A DNA stretch of 64,000 bases from Actinopolyspora lacussalsi. Its GTDB lineage: Bacteria > Actinomycetota > Actinomycetes > Mycobacteriales > Pseudonocardiaceae. Position numbers and translations under genes: made by a program. Position 1 is the stretch's first letter, and every line of letters begins with the position of its first letter. The stretch is taken from assembly GCA_030803735.1 (NCBI GenBank), contig JAURUC010000001.1, forward strand, positions 2,807,501-2,871,500, read 5' to 3'. The notes under the pieces are model-generated. The model did no database searches. It worked only from the letters and a program-made list of their open reading frames with translations, and was not told the origin of the DNA. Positions 26,213 through 34,354 of the stretch are shown piece by piece.

Positions 26213-27253
26213 TCAGAATCTCCGGTCGGTGAGGAAGGCGGCCATTTCCAGCAGTTCCTCGCGTACGGACGGCGAAAGGCCGTCGTGCTCCAGGCATTCG
26301 CGTGCGGCAACCACCCGGCGCGCCAGCTCCTCGTGCGCCCACTCGCGCCCACCGGCGCGTTCCACAAGCTCGGCGACGCGGCGCACCTGCCGCTCCTCCA
26401 ACGGCTCGGAACCGTGGTACAGCGCCGAGAGCTCGTCCGAACCGCTCTCGTTCAGCGCGAACACCAGCGGCAGTGACTTCTTGCGCACCCTGATGTCGGC
26501 CAGCACCTGCTTGCCGGTGCGTTCCGGATCGCCCCAGATCCCGAGCTGATCGTCGACCAGTTGGAACGCGACTCCGAGATGCTCACCGAACCGGGCGAGG
26601 CGGTGCAGCGGCTCCGCGTCCGCGCCGAGCAGTTCGGCACCGATCGAACACGCGCAGGAAAGCAGCGCGCCGGTCTTGTCGCCCGCCATGCGCAGGCACT
26701 CGTCCAGTGTCACGTCGTCCCGCCGCTCGAACTCCACGTCGGCGGCCTGACCGCTGATCATGCGCCGCGTCGCCGTGGCCAGGGAGTTGGCGGCGCTTCC
26801 GGCACCCGGTTTCCCGCTGTCGAGCAGCACTCCGGTAGCCGCCGCCAGCAGCGCGTCACCGGTCAGGATGGCCCGGGGAACCCCGAACAGGGTCCACGCG
26901 GTCGCCCTGCCGCGACGGGCCGAGTCGTTGTCCATGATGTCGTCGTGCAGCAGCGAGAAGTTGTGCACCAGCTCCACGGCCACCGCCGCGGCCACGCCGT
27001 CCGCCGGATCGGCGCCCGCGCTTCGCGCCGACAGCAGGGCCAGGGACGGACGGACGAGTTTGCCGCTCCACTCCTCGGTGGGCCTGCCCTGTTCGTCGGA
27101 CCATCCGTGGTGGTAACCGGCGACCAGCTCCGTGTCGTGGCACAGGTAGTCGCGCACCGCCGCGCGCAGCGCGGGGCGAACCAGCGCGATGCCCGCGTCG
27201 AGCGCCGCGGGGTATCGCTCCGCGGAGGATCGTTCCGCGTGTGTCGTGCTCAT
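26213..27253 (-). CDS. trans-Polyprenyl diphosphate synthase (actinomycete GGPP-synthase type)
   Basis: A 346-residue all-helical prenyl synthase. The first aspartate-rich motif is LLHDDIMDND; the second is QLVDDQLGIWGDP, the form common in actinomycete GGPP synthases, where the final Asp is replaced by Gly. GKLVRPSLALL and MISGQAADVEFE are other family segments. It condenses IPP with allylic diphosphates, probably to C15 or C20; chain length cannot be fixed by eye. ATG 27253 is preceded by GGTGGT. It is one of two prenyl synthases in the cluster, and one of the pair might transfer the chain to an aromatic acceptor. Confidence 0.87.
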   Translation of the reverse strand: MSTTHAERSSAERYPAALDAGIALVRPALRAAVRDYLCHDTELVAGYHHGWSDEQGRPTEEWSGKLVRPSLALLSARSAGADPADGVAAAVAVELVHNFSLLHDDIMDNDSARRGRATAWTLFGVPRAILTGDALLAAATGVLLDSGKPGAGSAANSLATATRRMISGQAADVEFERRDDVTLDECLRMAGDKTGALLSCACSIGAELLGADAEPLHRLARFGEHLGVAFQLVDDQLGIWGDPERTGKQVLADIRVRKKSLPLVFALNESGSDELSALYHGSEPLEERQVRRVAELVERAGGREWAHEELARRVVAARECLEHDGLSPSVREELLEMAAFLTDRRF

Positions 27254-27415
27254 GGGACCACCACCGTGTCGGCGTGTGCTGTTGTTCCGCCGCACCGCGC
27301 TCGGTGTGGAGCGGCCGGATGGTCCCCTTGGGTTGTCCGGTACCACCCGGCACCGGGGCGGGCCGGTGACCTGTCGCGTGACATGGCGTTGCGCCCTCAC
27401 TCTCTGCGACGACCG

Positions 27416-28825
27416 TCAATCGCGGGTCGATAGCTCATCGGGAGTCGGGATCGTCGGGTGGAACAGCGAACGAAGCAGTACCCGCCGGGAGGTCAGCAGA
27501 CTGCTGGGCGGTGCCAGCAGGAAGAGGACGTCGCGAAACGCGCGGCACACCACCGGATCGCCGGGCACCCGCTCGCGGACCCGTTCGAGGTACCAGTCGC
27601 GGAGTCCGTCGGCGGGGCCGTCGCGCAGCGCGTTGCCCTCCGCGCCGGGCATGGGACTGTCCGCGCCGGTGGCGACGTCCCAGGCACCGCGTGCCGAGGC
27701 CAGCACCGCCCGCTGCGCACGCCGCGTCGTGAGTCGGCTCCCGCTCGCGGCCAGCTCGCGGGACAGGGCGACGGCGTTCATGGCCGCGACCGAGATCCCC
27801 TGGCCGTAGACGGGGTTGAACGCGCAGAGGGCATCACCGACGACGAGGAGACCGTTCGGGAGGCCGGCGGCGCGGTCGTAGCGACGACGCCTGTTCGCGG
27901 TGTGCCGGTAACCCACGGGGCGGGTGAGCGGTTCCGCCTGTCGCAGCCACCGGTGGGGAGCCGGGTGTGGAAGCCCGCGGGCGAACTCCACGAAACCGTC
28001 CGGATCGGTGGGAGGTGGGTTCGCGCGGGGGCCGGACAGCGTCACCATCATGCGGTCGTCCTCCGCGGGCAGCAGGATGGCTCCCAGCGGCTGCGCCGCG
28101 TCGGGGACGATGTAGAAGCCGCTCACCCGGTCGAGCGGCTCGCTGCTGTCGGTGCGGAAGGAGCACGTGGCGTATGCCCGCCCGGTAGCCAGCACCTCCT
28201 CCGGCGGTGCGGTGACGCCGAGAGCGTCCAGCCACTCGGGAGTTCTGCTCGCCCGCCCGGTGGCGTCGATCACCAGGTCGGCGCTGATTTCCCGCTGTTC
28301 GCCGAGTTCGACCCCACGCTCGCGGAAGACGGCTCCCGCCACGCGCTGGGAGTCGCCGAGCAGACCGGTCACCCGGCTCGAGGTCCTGACGTCGATGTGG
28401 GGGTGGCGTTCCAGCACGCGGTGGCGGATCAGGTGTTCCAGCAGCGGTCGGGACGCGGTGACCACGGGTTCCGAAGGGTGCCGCCGTGACACCCACTGTC
28501 CGGCCTGCCACACCCCGAGGTCGGCCGGGACAGACAGCGATGGGGCCCCTTTCCGGTGCAGCAGCCGCGAGAGTTCGGGAAGCAGTTCGTCCAGCGCCCT
28601 GATGCCGCTGGTGAGCAGCACGTGGGTGTGCGGGGACTGCGGGACTCCACCTCGGGCCACGGGCTCGTCCGGATAGTGATCGCGTTCCAGAACGGTCACC
28701 CGTTCGGCGTGCCCCGCGATGGCGTGGGCGGTCAGCAGCCCGGCCACGCTTCCGCCGAGCACCGCGACGTGCCCGAGCGAACGGGTCGTGGTCGGTGCGC
28801 GCAATTGTCCGGTTCTCCTCAACAC
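27416..28825 (-). CDS. FAD-dependent oxidoreductase, candidate prenyl-chain epoxidase
   Basis: A 469-residue flavoprotein of the group E/geranylgeranyl-reductase-like branch. It has the FAD motif VAVLGGSVAGLLTAHAIAGH, then GGVPQSPHTHVLL, the DG-type motif DLVIDATGRASRTPEWL, and LLVVGDALCAFNPVYGQGIS as the second FAD motif. Relatives include squalene-epoxidase-like enzymes; in fungal and bacterial meroterpenoid pathways such a protein epoxidises the terminal olefin before cyclisation. GTG 28825 overlaps the end of the dioxygenase-like gene by 7 bases; TTG at about 28804, with GAGGAG upstream, is an alternative start. Assignment as the epoxidase is inference from context. Confidence 0.78.
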   Translation of the reverse strand: MLRRTGQLRAPTTTRSLGHVAVLGGSVAGLLTAHAIAGHAERVTVLERDHYPDEPVARGGVPQSPHTHVLLTSGIRALDELLPELSRLLHRKGAPSLSVPADLGVWQAGQWVSRRHPSEPVVTASRPLLEHLIRHRVLERHPHIDVRTSSRVTGLLGDSQRVAGAVFRERGVELGEQREISADLVIDATGRASRTPEWLDALGVTAPPEEVLATGRAYATCSFRTDSSEPLDRVSGFYIVPDAAQPLGAILLPAEDDRMMVTLSGPRANPPPTDPDGFVEFARGLPHPAPHRWLRQAEPLTRPVGYRHTANRRRRYDRAAGLPNGLLVVGDALCAFNPVYGQGISVAAMNAVALSRELAASGSRLTTRRAQRAVLASARGAWDVATGADSPMPGAEGNALRDGPADGLRDWYLERVRERVPGDPVVCRAFRDVLFLLAPPSSLLTSRRVLLRSLFHPTIPTPDELSTRD

Positions 28826-29448
28826 CCGGGTGACTCCGCGGTGCTGTCGTCGTCGCCCACCGCGCTTTCGGCGGCTGCTTCGTCGATCCGCCGCCGCAGG
28901 TAATCGACCCCGGAGGTCTCCCCGGTGCCTTCCAGATCACCGAGCATGTGCTCCACGAGCTTGAGGTGGGTGTATCGCCAGCTCCGGGTCGCCGCGCGGA
29001 GCCGGACGAGTTCGCGTTCCGCGAGCTCGATCCCGCCTGACTCGACACGATCGGCGGCGCGCCGCTGGGCGAGCCGGTGGGTGATCTCGAACAGCTCGTG
29101 GAACTGCTTGGACTGCAGACCGCTGGCCGTTCCGAACCTGTCCCGGAACAGCTGGAAGTGTTCGGGCTTCAGGGAGCTCCGCAGCAGCACGAGGTGGCTT
29201 TCCAGCGTCTCGACCACACGTGCCGCTCGGTTGGCCCGGTGGTCGGAGCACGCGCTGTCACAGAGTCCGGCCTCGATGTGGCGCAGATCGGTCAACGCCT
29301 GGCTGAGCAGCGTCTCGGACGCCTGGTGCACCACGATGAACAGCCGCTCGCCGTCGTGGATCTCGCGGTCGTCGTCGGGAGTGAGCGGTTGCTGTAATGA
29401 CAACAACTGCTTCAGTCGCAGGTACTGGGAATAGGTCACGGTGCTCAC
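28819..29448 (-). CDS. Short tryptophan-2,3-dioxygenase-like haem enzyme
   Basis: A 209-residue protein, well below the roughly 280 residues of catabolic TDO. The haem and substrate residues are kept: distal His41 in FIVVHQASE, Arg102/Arg104 in LFRDRFGTASGLQS, proximal His161 in WRYTHLKLVEHMLG, and GTGETSGVDYL with the substrate-contacting Thr175. Short TDO relatives such as MarE and the pyrroloindoline C3-monooxygenases oxidise indoles without ring cleavage. GTG 29448 is 9 bases after GAGGAG and is preferred to ATG 29457, which abuts that sequence. There is no kynurenine formamidase or kynureninase nearby, so a biosynthetic, indole-oxidising role is more likely than tryptophan breakdown. Confidence 0.82.
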   Translation of the reverse strand: MSTVTYSQYLRLKQLLSLQQPLTPDDDREIHDGERLFIVVHQASETLLSQALTDLRHIEAGLCDSACSDHRANRAARVVETLESHLVLLRSSLKPEHFQLFRDRFGTASGLQSKQFHELFEITHRLAQRRAADRVESGGIELAERELVRLRAATRSWRYTHLKLVEHMLGDLEGTGETSGVDYLRRRIDEAAAESAVGDDDSTAESPGC

Positions 29449-29477
29449 CCGAACCATCTCCTCTGCGTGTCGGAGCG

Positions 29478-30467
29478 CTACACCAAACGACCCGTGGCGG
29501 TGAGTTCCGCCAACGCGTCGCGGTGTTCGCCGGGAGGCAGTGACTCCAGTGCCCGCGCCGCCATCCGGGCGTACCTGCGCGACATCTCGCGGGCCGAGTC
29601 CACCGCGCCGTGGGACCGCACCAGGTCCCGCATGGCCTCGTAGCGCTGCTCGACCGGTGAAGTGGTGTCGGCGAGGATCTCCTCGATGAGCAGCTTCTCG
29701 TCCCGAGAGGCTCGACGATGCGCGAGCAGCACCGGAAGCGTGGGTCTGCCGTTGCGGATGTCCGAGGTGTTGGGTTTTCCCGCTCTGGTTCCGTCGTAGG
29801 CCATCAGATCGTCCCGAATCTGATAACCGACCCCCAGAAAATTGCTGTAATTGTGCAACGCCTCCAGGGATTCCTCGTCCGCACCGCTCAACGTCGCGCC
29901 GAGACCGCAAGCCATCCACAGCAGTGCGCCACTCTTGTCCTTGATCATGTCCCGATAAGCGGCGGTGGAACAGACGGTTCGCCCCATTCTGATTTCCTTT
30001 ACGGCGGCATCACCGATACGAAGTCCGGTCCGCGCCAGAACGTCCAGTCCCCGCGCGACGCGTGATTCGGGAACCCCCGCGCGCCCGCAATCCGACAGCG
30101 CGGCGAACCCCTGGAAGAACAGCCCGTCGCCCCCGACGATCGCGGTGGGATGACCGAACGTCTCGTAGGCGGCGGACTTGCTGCGTCGCTCGGCGTCCTC
30201 GTCCACGATGTCGTCGTGCATCATGGCCCCGACCTGCACGCATTCCACCGCTACGGCGGCGGGAAGCACCGGAGCCAGCTCGCCGCCCACGGCGAGACTG
30301 GACCGGATCAGGAGCCAGGGGCCCATCATCTTGCCGAACGGCACCAGTCCGTAGCGCACCACTTCGTCGAGATCGGACACGTCCTCGGGCCAGCGGTACT
30401 CGACCTCGGCACGGACCAGTCTGGCTATTTCGGGATCGGCAACCTGTGGGACATCGATCTCCGTCAT
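29478..30467 (-). CDS. Second trans-polyprenyl diphosphate synthase or prenyltransferase
   Basis: A 329-residue prenyl synthase with the first aspartate motif MMHDDIVDEDAERR and second motif QIRDDLMAYDG, where the last Asp is Ala. Positions -5 and -4 before the first motif are Gly and Ala, leaving no aromatic floor, so a C20 or longer product, or a bulky acceptor, could fit. GKPNTSDIRNGRPTLPVLLA is the usual downstream segment. It is only distantly similar to the other prenyl synthase 2.2 kb away. In fungal indole diterpene pathways one such protein (PaxG) makes GGPP and another (PaxC) prenylates indole-3-glycerol phosphate. The same division of labour is a hypothesis here. Confidence 0.82.
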   Translation of the reverse strand: MTEIDVPQVADPEIARLVRAEVEYRWPEDVSDLDEVVRYGLVPFGKMMGPWLLIRSSLAVGGELAPVLPAAVAVECVQVGAMMHDDIVDEDAERRSKSAAYETFGHPTAIVGGDGLFFQGFAALSDCGRAGVPESRVARGLDVLARTGLRIGDAAVKEIRMGRTVCSTAAYRDMIKDKSGALLWMACGLGATLSGADEESLEALHNYSNFLGVGYQIRDDLMAYDGTRAGKPNTSDIRNGRPTLPVLLAHRRASRDEKLLIEEILADTTSPVEQRYEAMRDLVRSHGAVDSAREMSRRYARMAARALESLPPGEHRDALAELTATGRLV

Positions 30468-30720
30468 GTGGCCGACTGTATGAGGGCTCTTCTTCCGTGT
30501 CGCCGGGAAGAGTGAACGCTGGCACGAAGGGGAACGCCGAACGGACTTTTCGATCCGGAAGTCTCGACAACACAGTCGACCAACACCAAATCACTCGACC
30601 GTGTGATGTCTTCTCGTGGACGCGTTCCACAGTTCCACACCGGTTCGTCGAGAACGACCACAATGGTGACCGTGGCCGGGGAATAATCCTCAGCGGGGTT
30701 CCAATCGGATCCGGTGGATT

Positions 30721-31644
30721 TCACCCATGATCGCGAACCCGCACAACGCCAGCAGCCCCCCACAGCGGACGAACCGACAGGATCCGGCGGACGGTCCACC
30801 GGTCCAGCCGTGCGGGACGCGGCTCCGTTCCACCGGTGCCGGGCGATGGCTGATCCGCCGATTCCACCGCTGCCGGGACGCCGCCCTCGATCGTTCGATG
30901 CCGCTCGGCGGTGTCGTCGAGCCCGGTAAGTGTGTCGTCGAGCCCGATCAGGGCGCCACCGGACTCCATTTGGACCAGTTCGGCGGAAGACACGCGGGGA
31001 TGGCGCGTGGGACTGCGCATCCAACGGGTCCAGATCGTCGCCAACACGGCCCCGCAGGCACCGAGCAGCACGAACACCCAGCGCCAGCCGAACTCGTGAG
31101 TGATCCACCCCATGAGGGGTGCGAACATCGCGGTGGCCAGGTACTGCGCCGAGGTGAACACCGCGGTGGCCCAACCGCGCTCGGCGGTGGGGAACCACAT
31201 GGTCACCACTCGAGCGTTGGCGGGCAGCGCGGGGGACTCGAACGCACCGAGCAGCAACCGCAGCAGGAAGACCGCGGCCAACGCCACCAGCACCGGTGTG
31301 GTCATCAGCCCCACGAGACTGATCGCCGCGGTGGCGAGCGTCCACAACAGGATACTCGCGGTGTAGACCCGCCGGGCCCCGAACCGGTCCAGCAGAATGC
31401 CCCCGGGCAGCTGCGCGAGCACGTAGGACCAACCGAACGCGGAGAAGACGTAGCCCAGTTGAAGCGTGGAGAACCCCAGGTCGGCGGCCATGTCGTCGCC
31501 GGTGATCGACAGACTGCCACGTCCGGCGTAGATGAGCGCGGTGATGACGAACAGCAGCCCGAGCACGAGGAGACGAGTGGGGACCCGTGAGGTTCGTCCG
31601 TGGTGGGAGACGTGATTCGCCGAACTCGCCGTGGTCTCGGACAT
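30721..31644 (-). pseudogene. Truncated MFS transporter
   Basis: A 307-codon frame covering only the N-terminal half of an MFS exporter (usual length about 430). Six membrane segments are present (LVLGLLFVITALIYAGRGSL, WSYVLAQLPGGILLDRFGAR, and others to WVFVLLGACGAVLATIW), then the long central loop. At about 30753, in a run of five G, the frame leaves the family: dropping one G restores LWGLLALCGFAIMGE, the start of TM7, but this too meets a stop within a dozen codons. The C-terminal half is missing, so both a frameshift and a deletion are implied. AAGG lies before ATG 31644. It was probably the cluster's export pump; another transporter would be needed. Confidence 0.75.
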
Positions 31645-31820
31645 CGGGGTCGCCTTTCCGTCGCGATGGTGTCGGCATCACCACCGCGCACACCGACCCG
31701 CTCCCGGAACCCACCATGACGCCGGTGCGGGCATCGCTCAAACACCCGTTTCGCATCGATCGATGCCCGGACGAAATCGCAGCGGCGCAGGGCATCCCCG
31801 GCACCGCACCACGGCGACGT

Positions 31821-32076
31821 CGATTTCTCGCGAAATCGCCGCGCCGCTCGGACGCAGTGCCGAGCCCCTTCGCCACTCCCACAAGCCGAACTCCGACCAC
31901 CCTCGCGGATCGAACCCCCACCACTCCCGCAAGCCGAGCTCCGACCATCCCTGCAGTCGGCACCGCCGCGGGTTCTCCGGTGCGGTTCTCGCGAGGAAGG
32001 CCCGACGTTGTGTAGGTCGCTACCCGATGTCGGGCCTCCCCGCAGCGAGAGCCGTGCGGGAGGTTCCGCCAAGCGA
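31821..32076. repeat. Composite intergenic element: palindrome plus inverted GACATCGGGTAG repeat
   Basis: CGATTTCTCGCGAAATCG lies at 31821-31838. About 31893-32000 carries two related stretches (CCGAACTCCGACCACC, then AGCCGAGCTCCGACCATCC) and GGCACCGCCGCGGGTTCTCC. Then GGCCCGACGTTGTGTAG leads into the inverted GACATCGGGTAG element (32021-32076). Read in reverse, the order matches the composite at 39.33-39.51 kb. It fills the 464-base gap between the truncated transporter and the IclR gene, which has no other content I can support. Confidence 0.8.
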
Positions 32077-32108
32077 GTAACCACGAAGAACGAGCGGAGA
32101 ACTCTTCA

Positions 32109-32873
32109 CTATCCGGCTTCGGCGAGATTGTCGGTTATGACTCCGACCGTTTCGAGCAGCGTACGTGTCGCCGTTCTGAGATTCGTGCGGCTCACCGCCC
32201 CGGCGACGACAACGGCCGCCGACGGAGCCTCACCACCGAGGAACACCGGGGCGGCCATCTCCACCAGCTCAGGGTTGTGCTCGCTCCTGAGGCAGGACAC
32301 ACCGGTACTTCCGATCAGCTCGAACTCCCGCTTGATCCTGCTCGGATTCGTCATCACCCCCGGCGCGCACACGGCGGAGGCGGCCTCGTGGAACTCCACC
32401 CAGTCGCGCGAGCTCCTGGCGAGCAACAACCTGCCCACGGCGGAACGGTGCACCGGGACGGGGTGTCGAAACGTACGGGCGATCCGGGAGTCCTCCCGGT
32501 TGTAGAGCGTCCCCGCGTATCGCACGCGTGCTCCGGAGAGCATTCCGACGCTCACGACGCAGTGGACCTGCCGGAACAGGTCGATCAGGTGGGGCGTGAT
32601 CGCCTCGCTGAATTCCTCCACCCTGGATTTGCCTCGGACGGCGGACAAGCGGGAAAAATAGTCGCCGAGCTCGTACGCCTTGGTCTCCAGACGCACCACC
32701 GCACCGATATCCGTGAGAACTCGCATCAGTCGGTGCAGGGTCGACTTGGGAAAATCAACTCGTTGGGAAATCTCGGACAGGGTCAACGGCTTCGACGAAC
32801 CCGATATTTCTTCGAGAACGACGAAAGCCTTCCGCAAGGGTTCGCCCGGGCTCTCGGTCATATCCCTGCGCAT
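32109..32873 (-). CDS. IclR-family regulator of the terpenoid cluster
   Basis: About 254 residues. The N-terminal winged HTH has LTLSEISQRVDFPKSTLHRL; the effector domain has VHCVVSVGMLSGARVRYAG and HRSAVGRLLLARSS. It is a different paralogue from the IclR at 14.2 kb (low similarity by eye). Start choice is uncertain: ATG 32873 or ATG 32861 both fit, and neither has an ideal ribosome-binding site. It is divergent from ispH across about 300 bases and heads the minus-strand cluster, so it is the likely local switch between isoprenoid supply and the biosynthetic genes. Confidence 0.8.
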   Translation of the reverse strand: MRRDMTESPGEPLRKAFVVLEEISGSSKPLTLSEISQRVDFPKSTLHRLMRVLTDIGAVVRLETKAYELGDYFSRLSAVRGKSRVEEFSEAITPHLIDLFRQVHCVVSVGMLSGARVRYAGTLYNREDSRIARTFRHPVPVHRSAVGRLLLARSSRDWVEFHEAASAVCAPGVMTNPSRIKREFELIGSTGVSCLRSEHNPELVEMAAPVFLGGEAPSAAVVVAGAVSRTNLRTATRTLLETVGVITDNLAEAG

Positions 32874-33014
32874 AGTCTCGATCGCCCCGAGAATCCGGGG
32901 GATGCGGACGGGCTCCGGACAGCGTGCGCGAGTTTCAACGCGATACCTCCACTGCTTTCCTCCCCTTCCCGCCACACTCTTTCTAGTGTGCCGACGGAAC
33001 CGGAAAAAGACCGC

Positions 33015-33070
33015 ACGAAACGGCTGTCCCCTGCATTCACCGATCCTGGCACGTAACGGCTCCGTTTCGT
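33015..33070. promoter_or_regulatory. Widely spaced inverted repeat in the IclR/ispH divergent promoter
   Basis: ACGAAACGG (33015-33023) and CCGTTTCGT (33062-33070) are perfect complements 38 bases apart, centred in the gap between the divergent IclR and ispH genes. They could be two half-sites or operators for the adjacent IclR protein. Confidence 0.45.
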
Positions 33071-33176
33071 AACCGGCTTCACACCGCCGACGGACGAGAC
33101 AGCGAAGAGCAGCGGAGTTCTGAAAAACGGAACGGACCGTTGAGGAGACGATCGCCGTTACCTAACGTCCGGAATC

Positions 33177-34187
33177 ATGGCACCCAAGAGTTCGGGCGAG
33201 CACACCCCGGACGACGACACGCGTCGGATCCTGCTCGCCAGTCCAAGGTCCTTTTGCGCCGGAGTCGAACGAGCCATCGAGATCGTCGAACGAGCTCTGC
33301 GGTCATACACGCCCCCGATCTACGTCCGTAAAGAGATCGTGCACAATTCCTACGTCGTCGACGACCTCGCGAGCAAGGGCGCCGTCTTCGTCGAGGAGCT
33401 CGACGAGGTGCCCGACAGGGCGACCCTGGTCTTCTCCGCGCACGGGGTCTCCCCCGCCGTGCGGGAGGAGGCGGACCGCAAGAACCTGGACGTCATCGAC
33501 GGCACGTGCCCACTGGTCAGCAAGGTCCACGCGAAAGCGCGCCGCTTCGCCGCCCGCGGTGACACCGTGGTTCTCTTCGGGCACTCCGGGCACGAGGAGA
33601 TCGAGGGCACCTACGGCGAGGCACCCGAGTCCACAGTGCTCGTCGAGAACGCGGACGAGGTCGCCGACCTGTCCGTTCCCGACCCGGAGCGGGTCTCCTA
33701 CCTGACCCAGACCACGCTCGCCGTGGACGAGACCAACGATTTCGTGCGGGCGCTGCGCGAGAAGTATCCGGACGTGAGCGAGCCGGCCTCGGAGGACATC
33801 TGCTACGCCACCACCAACCGGCAGCACGCCCTCAACGAGGTCATCGCGGAGTCCGACCTGGTCCTGGTGGTCGGCTCGTCGAACTCGTCCAACTCGGTGC
33901 GGCTGGTTGAGATATCCCGCAGGCAGGGGACGCCGGCGGAGCTCATCGACGGGGCGGGCGACATCGCCGCCGACTGGCTCGACGGTGTGCGAACCATCGG
34001 CGTCACAGCGGGCGCTTCGGCACCGCCGAAGCTGGTCGACGAGGTCGTCGAGGCACTGCGTGGTTTCGGACCCGCGACTGTCGCGGAACGCGAGTTCACC
34101 CACGAGACGATGCACTTCGAGCTCCCGTCGGTGCTGCGCGGCACCGGGGAAGGCGCGGCGGAACGGCCCGCGGGTAGCGGCGGCTGA
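33177..34187 (+). CDS. ispH: 4-hydroxy-3-methylbut-2-enyl diphosphate reductase
   Basis: A 336-residue [4Fe-4S] enzyme, the last MEP step, giving IPP and DMAPP. The three cluster cysteines are in [23 protein letters not shown] and [30 protein letters not shown] and [10 protein letters not shown] are conserved substrate-binding segments. The next genes are dxs and ispG on the same strand. Clustering of these three next to prenyl synthases marks a dedicated precursor-supply copy rather than the dispersed housekeeping set. ATG 33177 has only a weak ribosome-binding site. Confidence 0.93.
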   Translation: MAPKSSGEHTPDDDTRRILLASPRSFCAGVERAIEIVERALRSYTPPIYVRKEIVHNSYVVDDLASKGAVFVEELDEVPDRATLVFSAHGVSPAVREEADRKNLDVIDGTCPLVSKVHAKARRFAARGDTVVLFGHSGHEEIEGTYGEAPESTVLVENADEVADLSVPDPERVSYLTQTTLAVDETNDFVRALREKYPDVSEPASEDICYATTNRQHALNEVIAESDLVLVVGSSNSSNSVRLVEISRRQGTPAELIDGAGDIAADWLDGVRTIGVTAGASAPPKLVDEVVEALRGFGPATVAEREFTHETMHFELPSVLRGTGEGAAERPAGSGG

Positions 34188-34354
34188 TCGGACCCTTTTG
34201 GTCGGTCGGCAGCGATCGGGCGGCGGCGACCGGCCGGTGTGCTCGGCCGGGGCATCTCCGCCGGAGCCGAACACCAGCGGCGGAGGCGACATCGAGCGGA
34301 ACCCCGCCGGCCGCGGGGATCGGACACTATTCACGCAGGAACGGGCAGCACGGT

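Noticed and set aside
28819..29448. Ordinary catabolic tryptophan 2,3-dioxygenase of a kynurenine pathway
   Set aside because: Too short, embedded by overlap in a terpenoid operon, and with no formamidase or kynureninase nearby.
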